From: Pseudomonadota bacterium
GTDB lineage: Bacteria > Pseudomonadota > Alphaproteobacteria > Rhizobiales > Devosiaceae
Assembly (NCBI GenBank): GCA_023387585.1
Contig: JAEWHZ010000178.1
Coordinates: forward strand, 1 to 9,925
DNA length: 9,925 nucleotides
Direction: 5' to 3'
A model generated the notes under the pieces. It was not told the DNA's origin. It saw only the letters and a list, made by a program, of their open reading frames with translations, and did no database searches. The position numbers and the translations under genes were made by a program. Shown one piece after another: positions 1-7,015 of this stretch; the first letter of the stretch is position 1; the number at the start of each line of letters is the position of its first letter.

Positions 1-1253
1 AGATCGTGCCGCACGCGGCCTTCGATCCGTTCCTGCGTCGACGTATCGCCGCGATAGCCGTTCACCTGCGCCCAGCCGGAAATGCCCGGCCGCAGCCGGT
101 TGCGATGGGCGTATTCGTCGACGATCCGCGCCATCTCGGAATCGTGCGAGATAGCGTGCGGGCGCGGACCGACAAGGCTCATCTCGCCCTTCAGCACGTT
201 GAACAGCTGCGGCAGCTCGTCGATGCTGGTCGCGCGCAGCACCCGGCCGATGCGGGTGATGCGCGGATCGTTGACCCGCGCCTGCGTCATGGCGCGCCCG
301 TCCTCCAGCACCCGCATGGAGCGGAACTTGTAGATGGTGAACGGCTTGCCGTTGAGGCCCCGGCGCTGCTGGCGATAGAACACCGGTCCGGGGCTTTCCA
401 GCCGGATCAGGATCGCCGCGCCCAGCATGACGGGCGATACGAGCACCAGCCCCAGCCCGCCCACGGCCATGTCGAACGCCCGCTTGACGACGGTGCCGGT
501 AAAGCCGATCGGCCGTTCGGCGAGCAGTGTTTCCGCGCCCGCCTCCAGCGCCGGCACGAAGACCGCGTCGATGGCGAAGCGCTTGCACACATCGCGGTTC
601 GCCTCGGTATTGGCATCGCCCACGAAGATCACGCGCGTGCAACCCGCATCGACGCTGCGCTGCAGGAAATTTTCGAGCGGTTCCGGCTCGCCCCCCTCGC
701 CTCGCGCAAGGAACATGCTCGGCTGCTGTCCGCGCCGCCAGATCTTGCCGGTTTCGAGGAAGGCGAGAATGTCGTCGCCCGCACCGACCACGGCCACGCG
801 CTCGAACTGCAGCCGGCCCTGGCCCATCATCCGTATCGCGAGATTGCAGAATCCGTAGCGCAGCAGCGCCGCGGCCGGTGTTCCGACGGCTAGCAGCGCG
901 AGGACGAACGGTATCGAAACGCTCTGCCCGAGCGTCGCGCCGATGCCTGCTGCCACGCCCGCCCCGGCGACCCAGGCGATCGCCGCATTGGCGGCGGCAA
1001 GCGGCATGGCCGCATTGGCTCCGGCCACCGGGTCGGACATGCGCCGGCCGAAAAAATGATACCATCCGGAATAGGCCGCCGGCAGATAGGCTACGGCTCC
1101 GAGCAGCGCGAACCAGCCCAGCCCCACGGCCCACAGCGCCGCGCCGGCCAGCATCGCCTCGCCGAACGCGGCCATCCACCCCAGCTGCGCCCGTCCGGGG
1201 ACGCGAAAGCGCTGATAGCGTCGTCGCTCCTCGGCGTGGCGCGCGATAGTCAT
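1..1253 (-). CDS. Polyprenyl-phosphate sugar-1-phosphate transferase (exopolysaccharide initiating enzyme), C-terminus cut by window edge
   Basis: Membrane enzyme expected to move a hexose-1-phosphate from a UDP-sugar onto undecaprenyl phosphate, the first step of exopolysaccharide or capsule repeat-unit synthesis. Reading leftward from the ATG at 1253 gives 417 residues with no stop before the window edge. About four hydrophobic segments lie at residues 27-131, followed by a nucleotide-binding-like soluble domain near 150-235. The catalytic sugar-transferase domain begins at KRAFDM (257-262), with a membrane segment at 262-283. Family signatures are ESPGPVFYRQ (286-295), SIDELPQLFNV (343-353, holding the Asp-Glu dyad D345/E346), LVGPRPH (360-366) and RPGISGWAQVNGYRG (388-402). 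The last motif resembles WcaJ-type glucose transferases, but sugar specificity is not provable here. The family usually runs some 40-60 residues further. A GAGG (1261-1264) lies 7 bases before the ATG. No other polysaccharide gene is visible. Confidence 0.93.
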   Translation of the reverse strand, partial: MTIARHAEERRRYQRFRVPGRAQLGWMAAFGEAMLAGAALWAVGLGWFALLGAVAYLPAAYSGWYHFFGRRMSDPVAGANAAMPLAAANAAIAWVAGAGVAAGIGATLGQSVSIPFVLALLAVGTPAAALLRYGFCNLAIRMMGQGRLQFERVAVVGAGDDILAFLETGKIWRRGQQPSMFLARGEGGEPEPLENFLQRSVDAGCTRVIFVGDANTEANRDVCKRFAIDAVFVPALEAGAETLLAERPIGFTGTVVKRAFDMAVGGLGLVLVSPVMLGAAILIRLESPGPVFYRQQRRGLNGKPFTIYKFRSMRVLEDGRAMTQARVNDPRITRIGRVLRATSIDELPQLFNVLKGEMSLVGPRPHAISHDSEMARIVDEYAHRNRLRPGISGWAQVNGYRGDTSTQERIEGRVRHD

Positions 1254-1341
1254 CTGAAAGCCTCGGTGTTCCGCTCCCCTTCCATACCGGACTAGCCGAC
1301 AGGGATGTTAATGATCTGCCCCATTGGTTAACTCCACCCGC

Positions 1342-1824
1342 TCAGGCGATTACGTCGATCACCACATCCCCGCCGGCGACGCTCGCCTCGTCCCCGACGC
1401 CCTTGCCCATCAGCGCCCGCGCGATCGGGGAGGCGAACGAGATCGAACCGGCCTTGGGGTCGGCCTCGTCCTCGCCGACGATGCGGTAGGTCTGCACGCG
1501 GCCATCGTCGCGGCTGAAGGTCACCGTGCTGCCGAAGGCGACGACATCCTTGCGCTCCGGCGGCGGCACCAGTTGTGCCGTGCGCAGGCGCTCGGCGAAA
1601 TAGCGCAGGTCGCGCAGGGGATTGGCAGCCTGGCGGCGCTTTTCGTTCACGTCCTCGATGGCCGTCGCGGCCTCATAGGCTTCGCGCGCCTCTTCCAGCC
1701 GGCTCTCCAGCGCTGCGAGCCCTTCCGCCGTCACCGGGTTCGGCCCTTCGGGGATTGGCCGGTCGGGCAGCATGGTTTCCGAGGCCGTTTCGGCGCTCTC
1801 TTCCTTGGTGAAGGCGACACTCAC
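1342..1824 (-). CDS. GreA/GreB-family transcription elongation factor, short-coiled-coil variant
   Basis: Predicted to bind RNA polymerase through its secondary channel and stimulate cleavage of backtracked transcripts. The 160-residue protein has an N-terminal tail (1-30) absent from classical GreA, a coiled-coil part (about 31-84) and a C-terminal FKBP-like domain (about 93-160) with the strong Gre signatures IVGEDEAD (115-122) and SPIARALMGKGVGD (132-145). The coiled-coil tip reads EDVNEKRR. D58 and E61 can be aligned with the catalytic acidic pair of E. coli GreA (D41, E44), but the helix that follows is then about six residues shorter than in GreA and lacks the usual ENAEYHAAREQQ stretch. 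The start is GTG, with GGAG at 1833-1836 eight bases before it. It lies 78 bases downstream of the efflux gene on the same strand. Alphaproteobacteria often carry such a paralogue beside a normal GreA, so this is probably not the housekeeping copy. Family call is firm, exact activity is not. Confidence 0.88.
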   Translation of the reverse strand: MSVAFTKEESAETASETMLPDRPIPEGPNPVTAEGLAALESRLEEAREAYEAATAIEDVNEKRRQAANPLRDLRYFAERLRTAQLVPPPERKDVVAFGSTVTFSRDDGRVQTYRIVGEDEADPKAGSISFASPIARALMGKGVGDEASVAGGDVVIDVIA

Positions 1825-1902
1825 GCGAAATCTCCGGGTTCAGGCGGCTGCCGTCCCCCCGGGGTAGCCGAACGCGCACGCTTAGGCCAGATCTGCGCCG
1901 CC

Positions 1903-3105
1903 CTACCTGACCTTGCCCATGTCGGGCAGGAATATCGTCAGCAGCCCGGCAAACGGCAGGAAGGAGCACAGCCAGAAGACGTATTCGATGCTGGTGCTGT
2001 CGGCCACGGCGCCGAGCGCAGCCGCGGCGATGCCGCCGGCCCCGAAGGCGAAGCCGAAGAAGACGCCGGCGATCATGCCGATGCGCCCCGGCATCAGCTC
2101 CTGCGCGAAGACGACGATGGCGGAGAAGGCGGAGGAGAAGATAAGCCCGATGATGATGGTCAGGATCACGGTCCAGGTCAGATCGGCATAGGGCAGCGCC
2201 AGAGTGAAGGGCAGCACGCCCAGGATCGAGAACCAGATCACGAACTTGGCCCCGAACCGGTCGCCGATCGGTCCGCCCAGCAGCACGCCCACCGCCGAGG
2301 CCCCGAGGAACACGAACAGCAGGAGCTGCGAATCCTGGATGTTGACGTTGAATTTTTCCATCAGGAAAAAGGTGTAATAGCTTGAAAGGCTAGCCGTATA
2401 GGCATTCTTTGTCAGCGTCAGCGTCGTCAGGACCGCCAGCGCGATGAATGTCGTTCGCTTGTCGAAGATCAGGGCCGTGCTGGCTGGCGCCTTGCCGGCA
2501 TTGGCCCGCCGGTGCTCGGAATACCACCGCCCGACGCGCCACAGGATGAAGATGCCGATCAGCGAGGCGAGCGCAAACAGGCCAAGGCTCCACTGGCCCT
2601 GCCGCAGCACGATGAAGGCCGCCAGCAGCGGGCCCACGGCGGAGCCGGCATTGCCGCCCACCTGGAACAGCGACTGCGCCAGCCCGTGCCGTCCGCCCGA
2701 AGCCAGCCGCGCCACCCGGCTCGATTCGGGGTGGAACACCGCCGAGCCGAACCCCAGGAACGCCGCGCCGGCGATCAGCAGCCAGTAGTTCTGCGCGAAG
2801 CCGAGAATGATCAGCCCAAACACGCTCGAGGCCATGCCCACCGGCAGCGAATAGGGCAGCGGGCGCTTGTCGGTATACATGCCGATCGCAGGCTGCAGCA
2901 GTGAGGCCGTGCATTGGGCCGTCAGTGTCAGCAACCCGATCTGCACATAGTCCAGCCCGTAATTTTCCTTCAGGATCGGATAGATCGCGGGAAGCAGCGA
3001 CTGCATCACGTCGTTGATGAAGTGGCAGACGCTCACCGCGACGATGATCGAGAGCGTGGTTTTTCCGGCGACGCGGGTCGCGGGCATGCTGGTGGTGGCG
3101 GTCAC
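1903..3105 (-). CDS. fsr: Fsr-type major facilitator superfamily efflux protein (fosmidomycin resistance family)
   Basis: Inner-membrane proton-driven exporter with about 12 hydrophobic segments over 400 residues. It follows recalled E. coli Fsr closely through its length. Shared stretches include HFINDVMQSLLPAIYP (28-43), QPAIGMYTDK (71-80), a block at 125-160 containing FHPESSRVARLASGGRHGL and QVGGN, SSYYTFFLMEKF, GGPIGDRFG, and QELMPGRIGM followed by FFGFAFG. E. coli Fsr confers fosmidomycin resistance when overproduced, but the physiological substrate of chromosomal copies is generally unknown, so the drug should not be assumed here. The start is uncertain. GTG at 3105 gives 400 residues, while ATG at 3087 (MPATRVAGKTT) would remove six. 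Neither has a clear ribosome binding site. It is divergent from the universal stress protein gene and may be co-transcribed with the GreA-like gene downstream. Confidence 0.92.
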   Translation of the reverse strand: MTATTSMPATRVAGKTTLSIIVAVSVCHFINDVMQSLLPAIYPILKENYGLDYVQIGLLTLTAQCTASLLQPAIGMYTDKRPLPYSLPVGMASSVFGLIILGFAQNYWLLIAGAAFLGFGSAVFHPESSRVARLASGGRHGLAQSLFQVGGNAGSAVGPLLAAFIVLRQGQWSLGLFALASLIGIFILWRVGRWYSEHRRANAGKAPASTALIFDKRTTFIALAVLTTLTLTKNAYTASLSSYYTFFLMEKFNVNIQDSQLLLFVFLGASAVGVLLGGPIGDRFGAKFVIWFSILGVLPFTLALPYADLTWTVILTIIIGLIFSSAFSAIVVFAQELMPGRIGMIAGVFFGFAFGAGGIAAAALGAVADSTSIEYVFWLCSFLPFAGLLTIFLPDMGKVR

Positions 3106-3252
3106 TTTGGCTGATCTGGCGCAGGGTGGGGGAATGTCTCGCCGTCATCCATAGCAGATCGGCTTCGTCATGTCGTTGTCATCAATGCCCGAAACCGTTC
3201 CGTTCACGCATGATGGCGACGGCCCTGGCGCAAGGCCGGCAAGTGCGGCAAT

Positions 3253-3266
3253 TTGATCCTGATCAT
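3253..3266 (+). promoter_or_regulatory. FNR/FixK-type binding box before the universal stress protein gene
   Basis: TTGATCCTGATCAT matches the FNR/FixK consensus TTGAT-N4-ATCAA at nine of its ten defined bases, with only the last base differing. It is also internally symmetric (TGATC-CT-GATCA is close to a perfect palindrome). It lies in the divergent region between fsr and the stress protein gene, 105 bases before the latter's ATG. A possible -10 (TATGGT, 3287-3292) would place the transcription start near 3299, putting the box centre at about -40, the usual spot for class II activation by FNR/CRP-family regulators. The promoter part is speculative. Control of universal stress protein genes by FNR/FixK-type oxygen-responsive regulators is well known in alphaproteobacteria. 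Confidence 0.6.
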
Positions 3267-3371
3267 GGCGCAGCGCCCCGGCCCGGTATGGTGTTGGATA
3301 GAGCGATGCGCCGAGACTGTCGCGTCGCACGCCTCGAAGGTCACCGTTCCACCGCAAACCCCGGAAACCTC

Positions 3372-3818
3372 ATGTACAAGCACATCCTGATTTCGACCGA
3401 CGGTTCCGAAGTCGCCCAGAAGGGCGTCGATCACGGACTAACCCTTGCCAAGAGCCTCGGCGCCGAGGTGCTGGTGATCACCGTCACCGAACCCTATCCG
3501 ATGTTCACCGGTGCGGCCGCCCATTGGGCGCCCGGCCCGGTCGAGATGGGCGACTATATCGAGGCGCAGAAGGAAGGCGCCGAAAAGCTGCTCGCCTCGG
3601 TCAAGGAAGCGGCGGGAAAGCTCGGCGTCGAGGCACGGACGGTCCATGTGGCCGACGCCTGGCCGGCCGAGGCCATCGTCGAGGCCGCCAAGACCAATCA
3701 TTGCAGCCTGATCGTCATGGGCTCGCATGGCCGGCGCGGGATCGGACGGCTGCTGCTGGGCAGCCAGACGGCCGAAGTCCTTTCGCACAGCCCGGTTCCG
3801 GTGCTCGTCGTGCGCTGA
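3372..3818 (+). CDS. Universal stress protein, UspA-like single domain
   Basis: Small cytoplasmic stress protein of 148 residues, the normal length of one Usp domain. It opens with MYKHILISTDGSE, giving the nucleotide-binding Asp (D10) after the first strand. It ends with the ATP-binding motif G-x2-G-x9-G-S (G117, G120, G130, S131) and a VPVLVVR final strand, so it belongs to the ATP-binding subgroup. Insert residues 41-62 (proline-rich, then EMGDYIEAQKEGAEKLL) are typical of short bacterial Usps. The ATG at 3372 is chosen because the fold begins exactly there and a GGAA (3363-3366) lies five bases upstream. Reading frame open further upstream encodes nothing Usp-like. An FNR/FixK-type box lies upstream, suggesting induction under low oxygen. 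Its exact role cannot be read from sequence. Confidence 0.93.
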   Translation: MYKHILISTDGSEVAQKGVDHGLTLAKSLGAEVLVITVTEPYPMFTGAAAHWAPGPVEMGDYIEAQKEGAEKLLASVKEAAGKLGVEARTVHVADAWPAEAIVEAAKTNHCSLIVMGSHGRRGIGRLLLGSQTAEVLSHSPVPVLVVR

Positions 3819-3951
3819 GCCGAACGACCGGCACGTCCGGACGGCAAGGCACCATCGCCTCATGGAACTTGCGTCCGCATGGCGTTCGGAGCATGAGGAA
3901 GCCGTTGCCGCGGGTGTCGCACGCCCGCCTTCCCTCCCTTTCGTGCCTGCC

Positions 3952-3956
3952 GGAGG
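3952..3956 (+). promoter_or_regulatory. Ribosome binding site that fixes the ABC exporter start
   Basis: GGAGG lies five bases before the GTG at 3962. An in-frame ATG at 3893 has only a GGAG one base away, too close to work. The frame before 3962 also encodes residues unlike an ABC exporter N-terminus, whereas translation from 3962 begins directly with the family-typical LRRFFSYYARYKGLF. Confidence 0.7.
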
Positions 3957-3961
3957 CGGAC

Positions 3962-5683
3962 GTGCTGCGTCGGTTTTTTTCCTATTATGCCCGCTACAAG
4001 GGCCTGTTCGTGCTCGATTTCGGCTGCGCCGTCATCGCCGGCCTGCTCGAGCTCGGCTTTCCGCTCGCGGTCAAGCTGTTCGTCGATACGCTGCTGCCGG
4101 GCCAGAACTGGGGGTTGATCGCCGGCGTCGGGGCGCTGCTGCTCGGCGTCTACGTGCTCAACACCGGGCTCATGGCCATCGTCAATTACTGGGGGCACGC
4201 CCTCGGCATCTCGATCGAGACCGACATGCGCCGGCAGGCGTTCGATCATATCCAGAAGCTGTCCTTCCGCTATTTCGACAACAACAAGTCCGGCCATCTG
4301 ATCACCCATGTGACCAAGGATCTCGAGGAGGTCGGCGAGGTCGCCCATCACGGCCCCGAGGATTTGTTCATCGCCGTGATGACCTTCATCGGCGCCTTCA
4401 TCCTGATGTTCACCGTCCACTGGCAACTGGCGCTGATCACCACGGTGATCGTGCCCTTCATGACCTGGCTGGTCAGCCGGTATGGCGCGCGCATGACGCA
4501 GAACTGGCGCCAGCTTTTCCGTCAGGTCGGCGATTTCAACACCCGCGTGCAGGAGAGCGTCGGCGGCATCCGCGTGGTCAAGGCCTTTGCCAACGAGGAC
4601 CACGAGCGCGCTCTGTTCGCCGAGAACAACGAGGCCTACAAGGCCACCAAGCTGTCGGCCTATGCCTATATGACCGCCTCCATCTCGCTGTCCTATTTCA
4701 GCACCCGCTTCGTCCAGCTCGTGGTGATGATCGCCGGCACCTGGTTCGTGGTGCGGGGCGAACTGACCTATGGCGGCTTCGTCGGCTTCCTGCTCCTGGT
4801 CAATGTCTTCTTCCGCCCGATCGACAAGATCACCTCGGTGCTCGAAAGCTATCCCAAGGGCATTGCCGGCTTCCGCCGCTTCACCGCCCTGATCGACACC
4901 GAGCCCGATATCGAGGATCGTCCCGGCGCCCGCGAGGTGACGCAGCTCAGGGGCGACATCGTCTACAGGGACGTCGACTTCTCCTATACCGGCCATGACG
5001 AGGTGCTGAAGGGGCTCAACCTTACCATCCGCGCCGGCGAGACCGTCGCCTTCGTCGGCCCGTCCGGCGCCGGCAAGACCACGATCTGCTCGCTGCTACC
5101 GCGCTTTTACGAGGTGACGGGCGGTGCCATCACCATCGACGGCATCGACATCCGCGATATGACCCAGGCCTCGCTGCGCAACCAGATCGGTATCGTCCAG
5201 CAGGACGTGTTCCTGTTCGGCACCACCTTGCGCGAGAACATCGCCTATGGCCGGCTCGACGCCTCGGACGAGGATGTGTGGGACGCTTTGCGCCGCGCTT
5301 CGCTCGACGATTACGTCCGCTCGCTGCCCGAAGGGCTCGACACGCTGGCCGGCGAGCGCGGCGTCAAGCTGTCGGGCGGACAGAAGCAGCGCCTCGCCAT
5401 CGCCCGCATCTTCCTCAAGAACCCGCCGATCCTCATCCTCGACGAGGCAACCTCGGCGCTCGACACCGCCACCGAGCAGGCCATCCAGGCCGCCCTCACT
5501 GAACTCTCGCGCGGCCGCACCACGCTAGTCGTCGCCCATCGCCTCGCCACCATCCGCAATGCCGACCGCATCGTCGTGGTCAATAGCGACGGCATCGTCG
5601 AGCAGGGCTCGCACGGCCAGTTGCTCGACCGCGACGGCGCCTATGCCCGCCTCTACAAGGCGCAGTTCGGCGAGGTGGCCTAA
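3962..5683 (+). CDS. Half-size ABC exporter (fused membrane domain and ATPase)
   Basis: Inner-membrane ATP-driven exporter subunit of 573 residues, expected to work as a homodimer because no partner half-transporter is adjacent. Residues 1-300 form the six-helix type I exporter membrane domain (for example 14-36, 50-72, 136-158, 250-285), with the familiar intracellular-loop phrases QKLSFRYFDNNKSG and GGIRVVKAFANE. The ATPase follows with Walker A GPSGAGKTT (366-374), Q-loop QQDVFLFG (413-420), signature LSGGQKQR (470-477), Walker B LILDEATSALD (491-501) and switch histidine H526 in VVAHRLATI. All catalytic elements are intact, including E495 after the Walker B Asp. It resembles the multidrug/lipid MsbA-like group, and the substrate is unknown. 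It lies 143 bases after the stress protein gene and 69 bases before a flavoprotein gene on the same strand. Confidence 0.93.
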   Translation: MLRRFFSYYARYKGLFVLDFGCAVIAGLLELGFPLAVKLFVDTLLPGQNWGLIAGVGALLLGVYVLNTGLMAIVNYWGHALGISIETDMRRQAFDHIQKLSFRYFDNNKSGHLITHVTKDLEEVGEVAHHGPEDLFIAVMTFIGAFILMFTVHWQLALITTVIVPFMTWLVSRYGARMTQNWRQLFRQVGDFNTRVQESVGGIRVVKAFANEDHERALFAENNEAYKATKLSAYAYMTASISLSYFSTRFVQLVVMIAGTWFVVRGELTYGGFVGFLLLVNVFFRPIDKITSVLESYPKGIAGFRRFTALIDTEPDIEDRPGAREVTQLRGDIVYRDVDFSYTGHDEVLKGLNLTIRAGETVAFVGPSGAGKTTICSLLPRFYEVTGGAITIDGIDIRDMTQASLRNQIGIVQQDVFLFGTTLRENIAYGRLDASDEDVWDALRRASLDDYVRSLPEGLDTLAGERGVKLSGGQKQRLAIARIFLKNPPILILDEATSALDTATEQAIQAALTELSRGRTTLVVAHRLATIRNADRIVVVNSDGIVEQGSHGQLLDRDGAYARLYKAQFGEVA

Positions 5684-5752
5684 CCCGCTTGTGCTGCGGC
5701 CGCATCTTGCGAATACTGCCGCGACAAACCAAAGCCGAAGCTCGGGGGGCGC

Positions 5753-6994
5753 TTGGGGAAACCGCTCGACATCGCCATTGCCGGGGCCGGTCCGGGCGGA
5801 TTGGCCACGGCGCTGTTCCTGTCGCGCGCCGGGCATCGCGTTACCCTGTTCGAGCGCTTCGACACGCCTCGTCCCATCGGCTCGGGCCTCATGCTGCAAC
5901 CGACCGGCCTTGCGGTTCTCGACGCCCTCGGCCTCGGCCAGGATATCGCCGCCCTCGGCGCCCGCATCGAGCGCCTGGTCGGCACCGACTCGCGTTCGGG
6001 GCGCACCGTGCTCGAAGTCGGCTATCGCCCGCTCGGCCCCGATATCCACGCGCTGGCCGTTCATCGCGCCGCGTTGTTCGACGTGCTGCATCGCGCGGTC
6101 ATGGCCGAGGCCATCCCGATCGTCACCGGCTTCACCGCCACCGGCATGGTGGCGGGCGACCAGGGCAATTGGCTCGAAAGCGCCTCCGGACGCGAAGGCC
6201 CGTTCGATCTCATCATCGACGCCTCCGGCGCCCGCTCGGCGCTCAGACCCTTCGCCCGCTATCCTTCGACCCCGCGCCCGCTCGAATACGGCGCGATCTG
6301 GAGCACGGTGCCGTGGATCGAACACGGCTTCGACCGCACCGCTCTGACGCAGCGCTATCGCAAGGCGGCCGTCATGGTCGGCGTGCTGCCGATCGGCCGC
6401 CAGCGTCTCGATGGTCCCGAGCTCGCCGCCTTTTTCTGGAGCCTCAAGCCCGCCGCATACGGCGCCCTCTGCGCCCGCGGCATCGCCGCCTGGCACGATA
6501 ACGTGCTCTCGCACTGGCCCGAAGCTGCGCCGCATCTCGCCAACATGCCGGATTTCGAGGCGATGACCCTTGCGCGCTACGCCCATGGCACGCTGCGCGT
6601 GCCGGCCGGCCCCGGCATCGCCTTTATCGGCGACAGCGCCCATTCGACCAGCCCGCAGCTCGGCCAGGGCGCCAACATGGCCCTGCTCGACGCCGCCGCC
6701 CTCGCGACCGCTCTCGAAAGCTCGGCGTCCATCGCCGATGCCCTCGAACTCTACAGCCGCCTGCGCCGCTGGCACGTAAGGCTCTACCAGTTGCTGTCGC
6801 TGACCCTGACGCCGTTCTACCAGTCCGACGGCATGGTTCTGCCGCTGGTCCGGGACGTCCTCGTTTCCGCCGTGTCGAAGGTCCCGCCCGTCCCCTGGAT
6901 TCTCGCCGGCATGGTCTCCGGCCAGCTTCTCGGCCCTGTCCGCCGCATCGCCCTCCGGCCCGCCCCCGCCGCGCAACTGCGCCAAAGCGCCTGA
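5753..6994 (+). CDS. FAD-dependent monooxygenase-like oxidoreductase (group A flavoprotein fold)
   Basis: A 413-residue cytoplasmic flavoprotein of the p-hydroxybenzoate hydroxylase/UbiH superfamily. The three FAD fingerprints are present: dinucleotide motif GAGPGG (11-16) ending in acidic E34, the DG-type motif IDASGARS (155-162) and the ribityl-binding GD motif FIGDSAHSTSPQLGQGANMAL (291-311). The middle region (about 170-285) should form the substrate domain. About 65 residues with hydrophobic stretches (345-395) follow the usual helix after the GD motif, possibly for membrane association or dimerisation. Family members hydroxylate aromatics, ubiquinone precursors or secondary metabolites, and some act as dehydrogenases, so the substrate is not assignable. 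The start is a TTG at 5753 with a G-rich stretch (about 5744-5749) just before it, and the dinucleotide fold begins almost at once, so there is little room for another start. It may be co-transcribed with the ABC exporter. The next gene is convergent, 21 bases away. Confidence 0.88.
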   Translation: MGKPLDIAIAGAGPGGLATALFLSRAGHRVTLFERFDTPRPIGSGLMLQPTGLAVLDALGLGQDIAALGARIERLVGTDSRSGRTVLEVGYRPLGPDIHALAVHRAALFDVLHRAVMAEAIPIVTGFTATGMVAGDQGNWLESASGREGPFDLIIDASGARSALRPFARYPSTPRPLEYGAIWSTVPWIEHGFDRTALTQRYRKAAVMVGVLPIGRQRLDGPELAAFFWSLKPAAYGALCARGIAAWHDNVLSHWPEAAPHLANMPDFEAMTLARYAHGTLRVPAGPGIAFIGDSAHSTSPQLGQGANMALLDAAALATALESSASIADALELYSRLRRWHVRLYQLLSLTLTPFYQSDGMVLPLVRDVLVSAVSKVPPVPWILAGMVSGQLLGPVRRIALRPAPAAQLRQSA

Positions 6995-7015
6995 CGGTAG
7001 CGCTCGGCGCCTCGG

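Noticed and set aside
6..893. Plus-strand open frame of 295 codons at the left edge
   Set aside because: The opposite strand encodes the unmistakable sugar transferase, and the plus-strand translation is arginine- and histidine-rich with no domain.
1308..1331. Two TTAA elements upstream of the sugar transferase considered as a CtrA site
   Set aside because: The CtrA consensus needs about seven bases between the half sites and here there are sixteen, so no full site is present.
1857..1864. CCCCGGGG palindrome between fsr and the GreA-like gene
   Set aside because: No loop, no T tract and no second copy. It is consistent with base composition.
3126..3371. N-terminal extension of the universal stress protein, or a small gene in the divergent intergenic region
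   Set aside because: The translation is arginine- and cysteine-rich without family resemblance, and it runs over the FNR/FixK box and promoter region.
3834..3843. CGTCCGGACG palindrome just after the stress protein gene
   Set aside because: It has no loop and no following T run, so it is not a terminator, and perfect ten-base GC palindromes arise by chance in such DNA.
3860..4996. Long minus-strand open frame (378 codons) across the ABC exporter
   Set aside because: Antisense shadow of the exporter membrane domain, rich in Asp, Glu, Gly and His, with no family resemblance.
5525..6985. Long minus-strand open frame (486 codons) across the flavoprotein gene
   Set aside because: It lies antisense to a gene with complete FAD motifs, its translation is low-complexity and charged with no recognisable domain, and long antisense frames are expected in high-GC codon usage.
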